This document shows, in pieces, positions 12,120 through 20,987 of a DNA stretch of 64,000 nt (positions within the stretch are counted from its first letter, which is position 1; every line of letters begins with the position of its first letter). A program made the position numbers and the translations under genes. The notes beneath the pieces were generated by a model. It was not told where the DNA came from. It ran no database searches and saw nothing but the letters and a program-made list of their open reading frames with translations. Source of the DNA: Rhynchopus sp. YZ270_cl-10 (Eukaryota; Euglenozoa; Diplonemea; Diplonemida; Diplonemidae); NCBI GenBank assembly GCA_964035575.1, contig OZ037887.1, positions 682,001 to 746,000 on the forward strand, written 5' to 3'.

Positions 12120-13772
12120 ATGTGCGGCATCTTCGCTATCATCCAGAGCAAATCGCTGAACAAGCAGTCTGTCCGCCAGAGATGCATCTTCAACAGCCGT
12201 CTGCTTCGCCACAGAGGACCCGACTGGAGCGGTGTGTGGACCAGCCCCGATGGGCATACTGCGCTTGGACACGAGCGTCTCTCGATTGTCGACCCTGAGT
12301 CAGGCGAACAGCCAATCTCCTCCGCGGACGGCACCATTGCGCTCTGCGTGAACGGCGAGATCTACAACCACCAGAAGTGGCGTGCACACTACAAGGACTA
12401 CGACTTTCAGACCGGCAGCGACTGCGAGGTGATCATCCCCCTCTACCTTGAGCACGGTGCGCGCTGTGTGGAGTTCCTCGACGGAATGTTCGCCTTCGTC
12501 CTCTACGACTCTGCCAAGAACGTTGTCGTGGCCGCAAGAGACCCGATGGGCATCTGCCCGATGTATATGGGGAAGCATGCCGACGGATCCACCTGGTTCG
12601 CTTCAGAGGCAAAGGCGTTGCAGACGGACTGTGCAACCATCGAGGTCTTCCAGCCAGGCATGGTGTTCTCCGAGGGTGCGATGAAACGCTACTACGAGCC
12701 GCTCTGGTGGAAGGGTGAGGTGCCGTCCAACAAAGCAGATTTGGTGGCAATCCGCCGTCTTCTGGAAGGCGCTGTGGAGAAGAGGCTTATGGCCGATGTT
12801 CCCTTCGGTGTGCTTCTGAGTGGTGGGCTTGACAGCAGTCTGGTCGCTTCCATCGCTTCCCGGTACATCAAGAAAAACCAGGACCGTTTTGCCTTTGGAA
12901 ACCTCCACTCCTTCTGCATCGGGCTTCCCGGAGCGCCGGACACTATTGCGGCGAAGCAGGTCGCCGAGGCGATTGGTACAAAGCACCACACCCTTTCGTT
13001 CACTGTGCAGGATGGTTTGGATGCGCTGCGTGATGTGATCTACAAATTGGAAACATTTGATGTGACCACCATCCGTGCTTCCACGCCAATGTACTTCCTT
13101 GCACGCAAGATCAAAGCCTTAGGAGTAAAGATGGTTCTCTCTGGCGAAGGCGCTGATGAGCTCTTCGGAGGATACCTCTACTTCCACAACGCACCAAGCT
13201 CCGACGACTTCCACAAGGAATGCTGCGAGAGGGTGAAGCGTCTGCACTACTTCGACAACCTCCGCGCGAACAAATCCACCATGGCATGGGGTCTTGAAGC
13301 GCGGGTACCCTTTTTGGACCAAGACTTTGTTGGGCACGTCATGCAGATTGACCCTAAAGACAAACAGCCCAACCGCGCTGAAGGGAAAATCGAAAAGGCA
13401 ATTCTCCGCCAAGCATTCACCACAACCGGCGACGAAGAGCCATACCTCCCTGAAGAAGTTTTGTGGAGACAGAAGGAGCAGTTCTCCGACGGGGTTGGAT
13501 ACAGCTGGATCGACGGCATCCGTGACCATGCGACACTCCAGGTAACAGATGAAATGTTCAGCAAAGCCTCAGAAGTCTTCCCCGTAAACACCCCCACCAC
13601 CAAGGAGGCATACTACTACAGGCAGGTCTTCGACGAGCTCTTCCACCACGCATCCATGCCGCATACAGTGGAGACCTGGGTGCCGAAGTGGTCGGGCACA
13701 ACAGACCCTTCGGGGCGTGCCATCAAGGAAGTCCACTCTGACGCATACACAGGGAAGAAGGCTGAACTCTAA
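12120..13772 (+). CDS. Asparagine synthetase (glutamine-hydrolysing)
   Basis: A single uninterrupted frame of 550 residues. It converts aspartate, glutamine and ATP to asparagine and glutamate in the cytosol. The class-II glutaminase domain begins MCGIFAII, so Cys2 is the N-terminal nucleophile after Met removal; RHRGPD (30-35), RLSIVD (53-58) and VNGEIYN (77-83) bind glutamine. The synthetase half has the PP-loop SGGLDSS (234-240) and SGEGADELFGGY (about 341-352), both AMP-binding signatures. Length matches AsnB of bacteria and plants (about 550-590). The ATG follows a pyrimidine-rich leader ending CTTTTTTTCACA. All catalytic elements are intact. It is one of few intronless genes here, and its GC-rich third positions match its neighbours, so recent transfer is not indicated. 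Confidence 0.98.
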   Translation: MCGIFAIIQSKSLNKQSVRQRCIFNSRLLRHRGPDWSGVWTSPDGHTALGHERLSIVDPESGEQPISSADGTIALCVNGEIYNHQKWRAHYKDYDFQTGSDCEVIIPLYLEHGARCVEFLDGMFAFVLYDSAKNVVVAARDPMGICPMYMGKHADGSTWFASEAKALQTDCATIEVFQPGMVFSEGAMKRYYEPLWWKGEVPSNKADLVAIRRLLEGAVEKRLMADVPFGVLLSGGLDSSLVASIASRYIKKNQDRFAFGNLHSFCIGLPGAPDTIAAKQVAEAIGTKHHTLSFTVQDGLDALRDVIYKLETFDVTTIRASTPMYFLARKIKALGVKMVLSGEGADELFGGYLYFHNAPSSDDFHKECCERVKRLHYFDNLRANKSTMAWGLEARVPFLDQDFVGHVMQIDPKDKQPNRAEGKIEKAILRQAFTTTGDEEPYLPEEVLWRQKEQFSDGVGYSWIDGIRDHATLQVTDEMFSKASEVFPVNTPTTKEAYYYRQVFDELFHHASMPHTVETWVPKWSGTTDPSGRAIKEVHSDAYTGKKAEL

Positions 13773-15697
13773 AAAGGAATTTTCTTTAAAGCGTTATGTC
13801 CCAATTTTTTAGACGTGAAAAGAGACTTCTAAAAAATACTCTCTCTTATTCCCAAAAAGGGTAGGTTAAGATGGCCTTACCTCCTACTGAGTCTCCACAA
13901 AGACAAATTGTTAGAATTTCTTATGTTTCGCCACGGTGTGTGTGCAAATAAAGGTACGTGCATTATTCTCTTTTTTTTTTTTTTCTCTGTTTTTGTCAAA
14001 TGGCCCAGCCAGCTTGGGTTCATCTTGTCAAACATTTTTTGTTTGGGTGGCGTTTTCGCGCTCTATTTTTATGAAAATACATTTTGTTTTTAAAAAAAAA
14101 TGTTGCTTTCTCTCCGTTAATGTCCTTCTCTTGGGAAGCCACGATTCGCTCTCAAGAAAGTCATGACAGGAGGTTTTGTTGTGCAACACAAAAAAAGACA
14201 TTTTTTCTTCCAAAATACCAGCTTTTTTGGGCATCTCAAACGGCAACCAATTTCTTTGCGAGAACTATCCATATTCCGACAAGATCTATGGGAAGCCCAA
14301 AACGACGCTTTTTTGGCGAACAACCTCTTTTTAGCAGAATTATTTTCGTTCTCCTCCCCCCCCGTTTTCATTTCGGTGTCTGCGTCCACAGTGACGCTTG
14401 CATGCTAACCTCGTTTTTTTTGTTTTCCCCCTACCCAAGTTTTTCTTGTAACTCTCATTAGAGAAAATCCTCCGTATCAGATGGGAAACAGCCCAATGGC
14501 GTTTTCTCTCTTTTGTTTTTGACCAGAAACCACGTTATTGCTTTGTCCTTCATTGCAAATGAATAAAATAAACCCTCCTTTTTTTTCCCCCCTTAGGTGA
14601 CGAAACACGCAAGGCTTTTCATCACAGAGGAAAAAAAAAAAACTGTACTCCATTATTTGCTCTCATGATCACATTATGATGTGCTCTATCCCCATTTCGA
14701 ATGCCCGGAAAAGGCGTCCCAGAATTAACTAAAAAAAAATGTTTTTTGACAATGCACGAGACAGGTGCAGACAATCGGCATAAGGTATAACGGCAACCAA
14801 AAAAGCGCCTGTCATTTTTTTTTTTTTTTTTTTTTTTTTTTGTCGTTGTTGTTGTTCAGTTTGCGTTATTGTTACCCCCCTCTCCCCCACAATATTTTCC
14901 TGTCATCATTCTTCAAACCTTTTATCGTCGCTGTGTTGTGTATTGTGATGCATCTAGGAGTGCAGCAGTGCTACCATTCGAATATCAGTGCTGGTCGCAT
15001 CTGCCATGAAGACGTCTGTTCGAAAGGCCATGCCTGCCTCTTAAGTTCTCAGAGCACCTGGCTTCATGAGAGAACGTTCGAAATCGCGCAGCACCGTGTT
15101 CTGGGGCGAACACCACCCCCAGAGTGCTGCGCCCACGACCGTATGTTCACCACATACTGCAATGCCGTACTGTCCGCCATGTCCCCGTCCTCCAGCAGTT
15201 TTCGTGATGTGTAGAATCGACGTTCCTCATGGCAGTGTCTCTCCTGTGTAGGCGCGCACTAGTCCCGGAATTCGCCCAAACGGCGCACCGCAGCAAACAG
15301 CCGAAGGGCTCCCCAGAGTGATCGGGATTGGCGTTGTGGGTATCACCAGGGAATCTCAGTGGCAGCTTCCACAGGGTGCTCCTCTCAGATGTGCGTATCC
15401 ATCTTGGGTTTCATAGCGAACCATACCTTATGGCACTCAGGGCATAAGAAGGCAAAGCGTTGCACGGCTGGGAGCCGAGCGCCATGACCAGCACCACAGA
15501 CTCCACCGATGCAGTCGTTCCTTGCGTCAGCGCGCTCGACATCCGTTGCTGCTGTTCAAATGGCAATAATACATCAGCACACAATGCTGGCAGCATTCGT
15601 CATTGCCCAACTCTCCAGTCACCAAATCAACCCACAACACACAACAGATTCCTTGCTCTTGTCTCTCCCTTCCCCTTCCTCTTCCACTTCCCACACC
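13773..15697. other. Intergenic DNA upstream of pirin copy 1
   Basis: 13773-14880 is T-rich with no gene; a weak hairpin-repeat relic starts AGGTGACGAAACACG at about 14594. From about 14880 the sequence is homologous to the 5' flanks of pirin copies 2 and 3 (ACAATATTTTCCTG, GTGATGCATCT). Between about 14965 and 15550 copy 1 carries some 590 bp of balanced-composition DNA that copy 2 lacks; no complete reading frame was found in it. Confidence 0.55.
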
Positions 15698-16720
15698 ATG
15701 GCAATCCAAAGACGATTCGCACTGAGCGGAGGCATCTGGCAGACCCAGGACCCCTTTGTGTTCTGTGCCTACCACAACGACACTTACCCAGGAGGTGACC
15801 CCAAGACGGGCGGCATCGCTGACAAGAGTCTTCTGCGGGGACGTGCCATTGGAAGCGACTTCTCTGGCAAGTCTGGCTGGAGCATGTACCACGGGAGTGA
15901 CGTGCCCGGGTTCCCGCAGCACCCACACTATGGGTTTGAAACGGTGTCGATTGTGAAGGAGGGGCTGGTGGACCACAGCGACAGTCTTGGGTGTGGAGGG
16001 CGTTTTGGAAACGGAGATGTGCAGTGGATGACTGCTGGGGACGGGGTGCAGCACAGCGAGCTGTTCCCCCTGCTGCACCCAGAGAAGAACCCACTCAACT
16101 TCATGCAGCTCTGGCTGAACCTGCCTGCACGGTCGAAGCGTGTTGCCCCACACTACTCAATGCTGTGGGATGAGGACCTCACCCGTGCTGCTGCAGCAGA
16201 CAACACACCACACATCATGACTGTCTCCGACCCAACGAAGATCCCGTCAAAGGGCGACCCCCTCTCACCACCACCCCACTCCTGGGCAGCCGACCCAGAG
16301 AACCACGTTGTCATTCTGCGGATGGAACTTGGGGCTGGGAAGACACATGTCTTTGAACCTTTGGCGATGAAGGACCGGGAGGAGATCACACGGAGTTTGT
16401 ACCTGATCAATGGTGAGGCGGATGTGAACGGGAAGACTGAGTCTGCTCGGACTGGGTTTGAGATTGCCCCGAGTGGGAAGGTGGAGGTGAGGGCTGGGAG
16501 CAACGCACTGCTGCTGTATCTGCAGGGGAGGAAGATCGCTGAGCCGAGCTACCACCAAGGTCCTTTCTATGGGAACGGCAGGGCGGATTTGGCTGATGCA
16601 ATGCAGCGTTACTATAAGACGCAGTTTGGAGGCTGGCCGTGGCCTTCTGATACAATGGTGCACAGTCTTAAAGCAGGACGCTTTGCAAAGTACGCTGACG
16701 GCACGAAAGAGGAGCGGTAA
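15698..16720 (+). CDS. Pirin, tandem copy 1
   Basis: An uninterrupted frame of 340 residues. Pirins are bicupin iron proteins acting as redox-sensing transcription cofactors in animals and as quercetinase-like enzymes in some microbes. The N-terminal cupin has the metal ligands His75, His77 (PQHPHYGFE), His119 and Glu121 (GVQHSE), with the diagnostic VQWMTAGDG at 108-116. Typical pirins are about 290 residues; the extra length is at the C-terminus (FYGNGRADLADAMQRYYKTQ and beyond). The start chosen, MAIQRRF, is shared by all three copies and lies where flanking homology changes; upstream in-frame ATGs are not conserved. This copy has Tyr235, against Phe in the others, and Tyr306 against Arg. 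A 'GTGGAGTTCATCCTCGGGTG' repeat lies in its 3' flank only. Confidence 0.96.
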   Translation: MAIQRRFALSGGIWQTQDPFVFCAYHNDTYPGGDPKTGGIADKSLLRGRAIGSDFSGKSGWSMYHGSDVPGFPQHPHYGFETVSIVKEGLVDHSDSLGCGGRFGNGDVQWMTAGDGVQHSELFPLLHPEKNPLNFMQLWLNLPARSKRVAPHYSMLWDEDLTRAAAADNTPHIMTVSDPTKIPSKGDPLSPPPHSWAADPENHVVILRMELGAGKTHVFEPLAMKDREEITRSLYLINGEADVNGKTESARTGFEIAPSGKVEVRAGSNALLLYLQGRKIAEPSYHQGPFYGNGRADLADAMQRYYKTQFGGWPWPSDTMVHSLKAGRFAKYADGTKEER

Positions 16721-17615
16721 GTGATACGTAAGGTGGCGGAGGGTTCTTTGCGTCCTGACAAGCCGTTTCTCAAAAAAGAAAAAAGTAGTGGAGTTCATCC
16801 TCGGGTGTCTGCACTACAACCAAGTTTTCAGAAAAAATGAAATAGCACCAGCAGCCCTCAAAAGGGTTTCATTATTTGTTGTTGTTGTAAATCTAGTTTT
16901 GGCAAAAACCAATACCAATGCTGCATAAAGTATTGTTCTATCTCCCCACCCTTTTTATGGCTAACTCTTCCACACATAAAATATTGTTCTTGTCATTCAC
17001 CCCGTTTGCAGTTTTACTGCCATATGTTTCTTCGTTCTTGCGGATGAATGTTTTTGTTTTTGTTTTTGTTTTACTCTTTTACTACCATGTTCCGGCTAAC
17101 TCATCGGGCTGCAAGAATTAGTCTTTGCACCTCGTTTTCCTTGTTCTTATTTTTTCCCTCATGAATGTCGACAGTCTTGAGGACTTGGTTTTTCATTGGT
17201 CTGTTTTTTTTTGAAGATTCGCACCTCCTGTGTGAGGTACATTCATCTTTCAATCTCGTCTCCCCCCAAAACAACCCCACAATATTTTCCTGCCATCATC
17301 CCCACCCCCAAACCTTTATCGCTATTGTGTATTGTGATGCATCTCACAGAGCACATCAGTGCTGTGATTGCGTTCAAATGGCAAGAATACATCAGCACAC
17401 AATGCTGGCATCATTCGTCATTGCCCAACTCTCCCGTCACCACATCAACCCACAACACACAACAGATTCCTTGCTTGTGTCTCTTTCCTTTTCCAATTCC
17501 AATTCTTCACCTACTGTTGTTCGCCGCAGGGCACTTGTGCTCTACTCATCCGGGGTCGGCATCAGACGTGTGTCAGTCGGAGGTGCCTGCATCAACACCT
17601 ACTCCTTCCCACACC
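16721..17615. other. Inter-pirin spacer 1-2
   Basis: 3' flank of copy 1 and 5' flank of copy 2. Just before the copy 2 ATG, about 95 bp (roughly 17508-17602) is absent from copies 1 and 3; it ends with the CGGAGGTGCCTGCATCAA unit also seen at 63290-63340. Confidence 0.7.
16786..16835 (+). repeat. GTGGAGTTCATCCTCGGGTG repeat, absent from pirin copy 2
   Basis: About 50 bp between two AAAA runs, with GTAGTG and CACTAC able to pair across the core. In the equivalent 3' flank of pirin copy 2 (about 18676-18690) the A runs are directly joined, which is an empty site. Another copy is at 55411-55462. Confidence 0.75.
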
Positions 17616-18638
17616 ATGGCAATCCAAAGACGATTCGCACTGAGCGGAGGCATCTGGCAGACCCAGGACCCCTTTGTGTTCTGTGCCTACCACAACGACA
17701 CTTACCCAGGAGGTGACCCCAAGACGGGCGGCATCGCTGACAAGAGTCTTCTGCGGGGACGTGCCATTGGAAGCGACTTCTCTGGCAAGTCTGGCTGGAG
17801 CATGTACCACGGGAGTGACGTGCCCGGGTTCCCGCAGCACCCACACTATGGGTTTGAAACGGTGTCGATTGTGAAGGAGGGGCTGGTGGACCACAGCGAC
17901 AGTCTTGGGTGTGGAGGGCGTTTTGGAAACGGAGATGTGCAGTGGATGACTGCTGGGGACGGGGTGCAGCACAGCGAGCTGTTCCCCCTGCTGCACCCAG
18001 AGAAGAACCCACTCAACTTCATGCAGCTCTGGCTGAACCTGCCTGCACGGTCGAAGCGTGTTGCCCCACACTACTCAATGCTGTGGGATGAGGACCTCAC
18101 CCGTGCTGCTGCAGCAGACAACACACCACACATCATGACCGTCTCCGACCCAACGAAGATCCCGTCAAAGGGCGACCCCCTCTCACCACCACCCCACTCC
18201 TGGGCAGCCGACCCAGAGAACCACGTTGTCATTTTGCGGATGGAGCTTGGGGCTGGGAAGACACACGTCTTTGAACCTTTGGCGATGAAGGACCGGGAGG
18301 AGATCACACGGAGTTTGTTCCTGATCAATGGTGAGGCGGATGTGAACGGGAAGACTGAGTCTGCTCGGACTGGGTTTGAGATTGCCCCGAGTGGGAAGGT
18401 GGAGGTGAGGGCTGGGAGCAACGCACTGCTGCTGTATCTGCAGGGGAGGAAGATCGCTGAGCCGAGCTACCACCAAGGTCCTTTCTATGGGAACGGCAGG
18501 GCGGACTTGGACGCTGCTAGGCAACGTTATCGCAAGACACGGTTTGGAGGCTGGCCGTGGCCCTCTGATACAATGGTGCACAGTCTTAAAGCAGGACGCT
18601 TTGCAAAGTACGCTGACGGCACGAAAGAGGAGCGGTAA
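17616..18638 (+). CDS. Pirin, tandem copy 2
   Basis: 340 residues, near-identical to copy 1, with the same metal ligands His75, His77, His119 and Glu121. Differences are concentrated near residues 298-309, where this copy reads DAARQRYRKTRF. Upstream frame is open, but homology with the other copies across the ATG fixes the start at MAIQRRF. The inserted 95 bp before the start changes the leader and perhaps expression relative to copies 1 and 3. Confidence 0.96.
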   Translation: MAIQRRFALSGGIWQTQDPFVFCAYHNDTYPGGDPKTGGIADKSLLRGRAIGSDFSGKSGWSMYHGSDVPGFPQHPHYGFETVSIVKEGLVDHSDSLGCGGRFGNGDVQWMTAGDGVQHSELFPLLHPEKNPLNFMQLWLNLPARSKRVAPHYSMLWDEDLTRAAAADNTPHIMTVSDPTKIPSKGDPLSPPPHSWAADPENHVVILRMELGAGKTHVFEPLAMKDREEITRSLFLINGEADVNGKTESARTGFEIAPSGKVEVRAGSNALLLYLQGRKIAEPSYHQGPFYGNGRADLDAARQRYRKTRFGGWPWPSDTMVHSLKAGRFAKYADGTKEER

Positions 18639-19370
18639 GTGGAGGGGTTTTTGTGATGCGACAAGACGTTTTCAAAAGAGAAAAATGAAATAGCACCAGC
18701 AGCCCTCAAAAGGGTTGCATTATTTGTTGTTGCTGTAAATCTAGTTTTGGCAAAAACCAATGCTGCATTCTAAGAATGTATTGTTCTATCTCCCCACCCT
18801 TTTTATGGCTAACTCTTCCACACGATAATATTGTTCTTGTCATTCACCCCGTTTGCAGTTTTACTGCCATGTGTTTCTTTGTTCTTGCGGATGAATGATT
18901 TTGTTTTTGTTTTACTCTTTTACTACCATGTTCCGGCTAACTCATCGGGCTGCAAGAATTAGTCTTTGCACCTCGTTTTCTTTGTTCTTTTTCCCCCCTC
19001 ATGATTTTCGACAGTCTTGAGGACTTGGTTTTTCATTGGTCTGTTGTTTTTTGAAGATTCGCACCTCTTGTGTGAGGTACATTCATCTTTCAATCTCGTC
19101 TCCCCCCAAAACAACCCCACAATATTTTCCTGCCATCATCCCCACCCCCAAACCTTTATCGCTGTCGTGTCTTGTGATGCATCTCACAGAGCACATCAGT
19201 GCTGTGGTTGCGTGTTGCAATCATTGTGTAGGAAACCTAAGTTCTCAGTACGATATGTGTTTTACCGAATCCCCTCAGCTTTTAGCTGTAGGTAATTTTC
19301 CCCACACCACCACACAACAGATTCCTTGCTCTTGTCTCTCCCTTCCCCTTCCTCTTCCACTTCCCACACC
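18639..19370. other. Inter-pirin spacer 2-3
   Basis: 3' flank of copy 2 joined to the 5' flank of copy 3. The part between about 19205 and 19300 has no counterpart in copy 2 and replaces its leader; no gene is seen. Confidence 0.65.
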
Positions 19371-20393
19371 ATGGCAATCCAAAGACGATTCGCACTGAGC
19401 GGAGGCATCTGGCAGACCCAGGACCCCTTTGTGTTCTGTGCCTACCACAACGACACTTACCCAGGAGGTGATCCCAAGACGGGCGGCATCGCTGACAAGA
19501 GTCTTCTGCGGGGACGTGCCATTGGAAGCGACTTCTCTGGCAAGTCTGGCTGGAGCATGTACCACGGGAGTGACGTGCCCGGGTTCCCGCAGCACCCACA
19601 CTATGGGTTTGAAACGGTGTCGATTGTGAAGGAGGGGCTGGTGGACCACAGCGACAGTCTTGGGTGTGGAGGGCGTTTTGGAAACGGGGATGTGCAGTGG
19701 ATGACTGCTGGGGACGGGGTGCAGCACAGCGAGCTGTTCCCCCTGTTGCACCCGGAAAAGAACCCGGTCAACTTCATGCAGCTCTGGCTGAACCTGCCTG
19801 CACGGTCGAAGCGTGTTGCCCCACACTACTCAATGCTGTGGGATGAGGACCTCACCCGTGCTGCTGCAGCAGACAACACACCACACATCATGACTGTCTC
19901 CGACCCAACGAAGATCCCGTCAAAGGGCGACCCCCTCTCACCACCACCCCACTCCTGGGCAGCCGATCCAGAGAACCACGTTGTCATTTTGCGGATGGAG
20001 CTTGGGGCTGGGAAGACACATGTCTTTGAACCTTTGGCGATGAAGGACCGGGAGGAGATCACACGGAGTTTGTTCCTGATCAATGGTGAGGCGGATGTGA
20101 ACGGGAAGACTGAGTCTGCTCGGACTGGGTTTGAGATTGCCCCGAGTGGGAAGGTGGAGGTGAGGGCTGGGAGCAACGCACTGCTGCTGTATCTGCAGGG
20201 GAGGAAGATCGCTGAGCCGAGCTACCACCAAGGTCCTTTCTATGGGAACGGCAGAGAGGACCTGGACGATGCAATGCAACGTTACCGCAAGACGCAGTTT
20301 GGAGGCTGGCCGTGGCCCTCTGATACAATGGTGCACAGTCTTAAAGCAGGACGCTTTGCAAAGTACGCTGACGGCACGAAAGAGGAGCGGTAA
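19371..20393 (+). CDS. Pirin, tandem copy 3
   Basis: 340 residues with intact cupin ligands. It carries Val133 where copies 1 and 2 have Leu, and EDLDDAMQRYRKTQF near the end. The identical leader CTTGTCTCTCCC before the ATG in copies 1 and 3 indicates that copy 2 was altered by insertion. Silent differences among the copies are few, so the triplication is young or is kept uniform by gene conversion. Confidence 0.96.
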   Translation: MAIQRRFALSGGIWQTQDPFVFCAYHNDTYPGGDPKTGGIADKSLLRGRAIGSDFSGKSGWSMYHGSDVPGFPQHPHYGFETVSIVKEGLVDHSDSLGCGGRFGNGDVQWMTAGDGVQHSELFPLLHPEKNPVNFMQLWLNLPARSKRVAPHYSMLWDEDLTRAAAADNTPHIMTVSDPTKIPSKGDPLSPPPHSWAADPENHVVILRMELGAGKTHVFEPLAMKDREEITRSLFLINGEADVNGKTESARTGFEIAPSGKVEVRAGSNALLLYLQGRKIAEPSYHQGPFYGNGREDLDDAMQRYRKTQFGGWPWPSDTMVHSLKAGRFAKYADGTKEER

Positions 20394-20987
20394 GACTGTG
20401 ACAAGCTGTTATTCAAAGTAAAGTTAGCGCCCCTTCCAAGGTTGGGCTGTAAATCTAGTTTTTGGCAAGAACCAATGCTGCATTCTAAGAATGTATTGTT
20501 CTATCTCCCCACCCTTTTTATGGCTAACTCTTCCACACAAAAAAAAAACATTGTTCTTGCCATTCACCCTATTTGCAGTTTTACAGACATGTATTTTTAC
20601 ACCTTTTATGCTTTACTCTTTACTACCATTTTCCGGCTAACTCATGAGGCTGCAAGAATTAGTCTTTGCACCTCGTTTTTGTTTTGCCCTTAAGATTTTT
20701 TACTTGAGGACTTGGTTTGTCATTGGTTTGTTTGAAAGGTAGGTACCTCTACGAGATACATTCATCTGCCCACAAAATTAACCTTTGTCTTTTGTTTTTG
20801 TTTTTCCGTTCATTTCCGACTTTTTCTTTTTCTTTTTCTTTCTTTTGCTCTTTTTCAATAAAGCAACAACCACCTCTGCCTTTTCGCAACCCCACCCCCC
20901 CTCCGCACCTCCCCCAACTTTTTCCCTACGTTTTTTTCCCTCCAACCCCTAGCACCCTTCTCCACTAACAGAATTTTTTTTAAAAAA
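20394..20987. other. Intergenic DNA, pirin 3 to Ser/Thr-rich gene
   Basis: The first 260 bp are the pirin 3' flank homology. The rest is pyrimidine-rich leader with TTTTCTTTTTC tracts and a CAATAAAGC run; a 'GAGATACATTCATC' repeat fragment is near 20752. Confidence 0.55.

Larger units (their letters stand above)
14880..20700 (+). repeat. Tandem triplication carrying the pirin genes
   Basis: Three direct units, with starts of the genes 1918 and 1755 bp apart. Homology extends beyond the coding part: the 5' flanks of copies 2 and 3 match over 17222-17358 and 19062-19204, and all three 3' flanks share TGTAAATCTAGTTTT and the CTATCTCCCCACCC segment. Unit lengths differ because short repeats and other DNA have been inserted in some flanks. 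Confidence 0.9.

Noticed and set aside
15509-15697. Upstream extension of pirin copy 1 (63 extra residues), and a 140-residue extension in copy 2
   Set aside because: Flanking homology between copies does not maintain the frame or the upstream ATGs; the shared protein starts at MAIQRRF.
15527-16153. Minus-strand frames of 130-208 residues over each pirin
   Set aside because: Antisense shadows repeated identically in all three copies because the coding strand is conserved.
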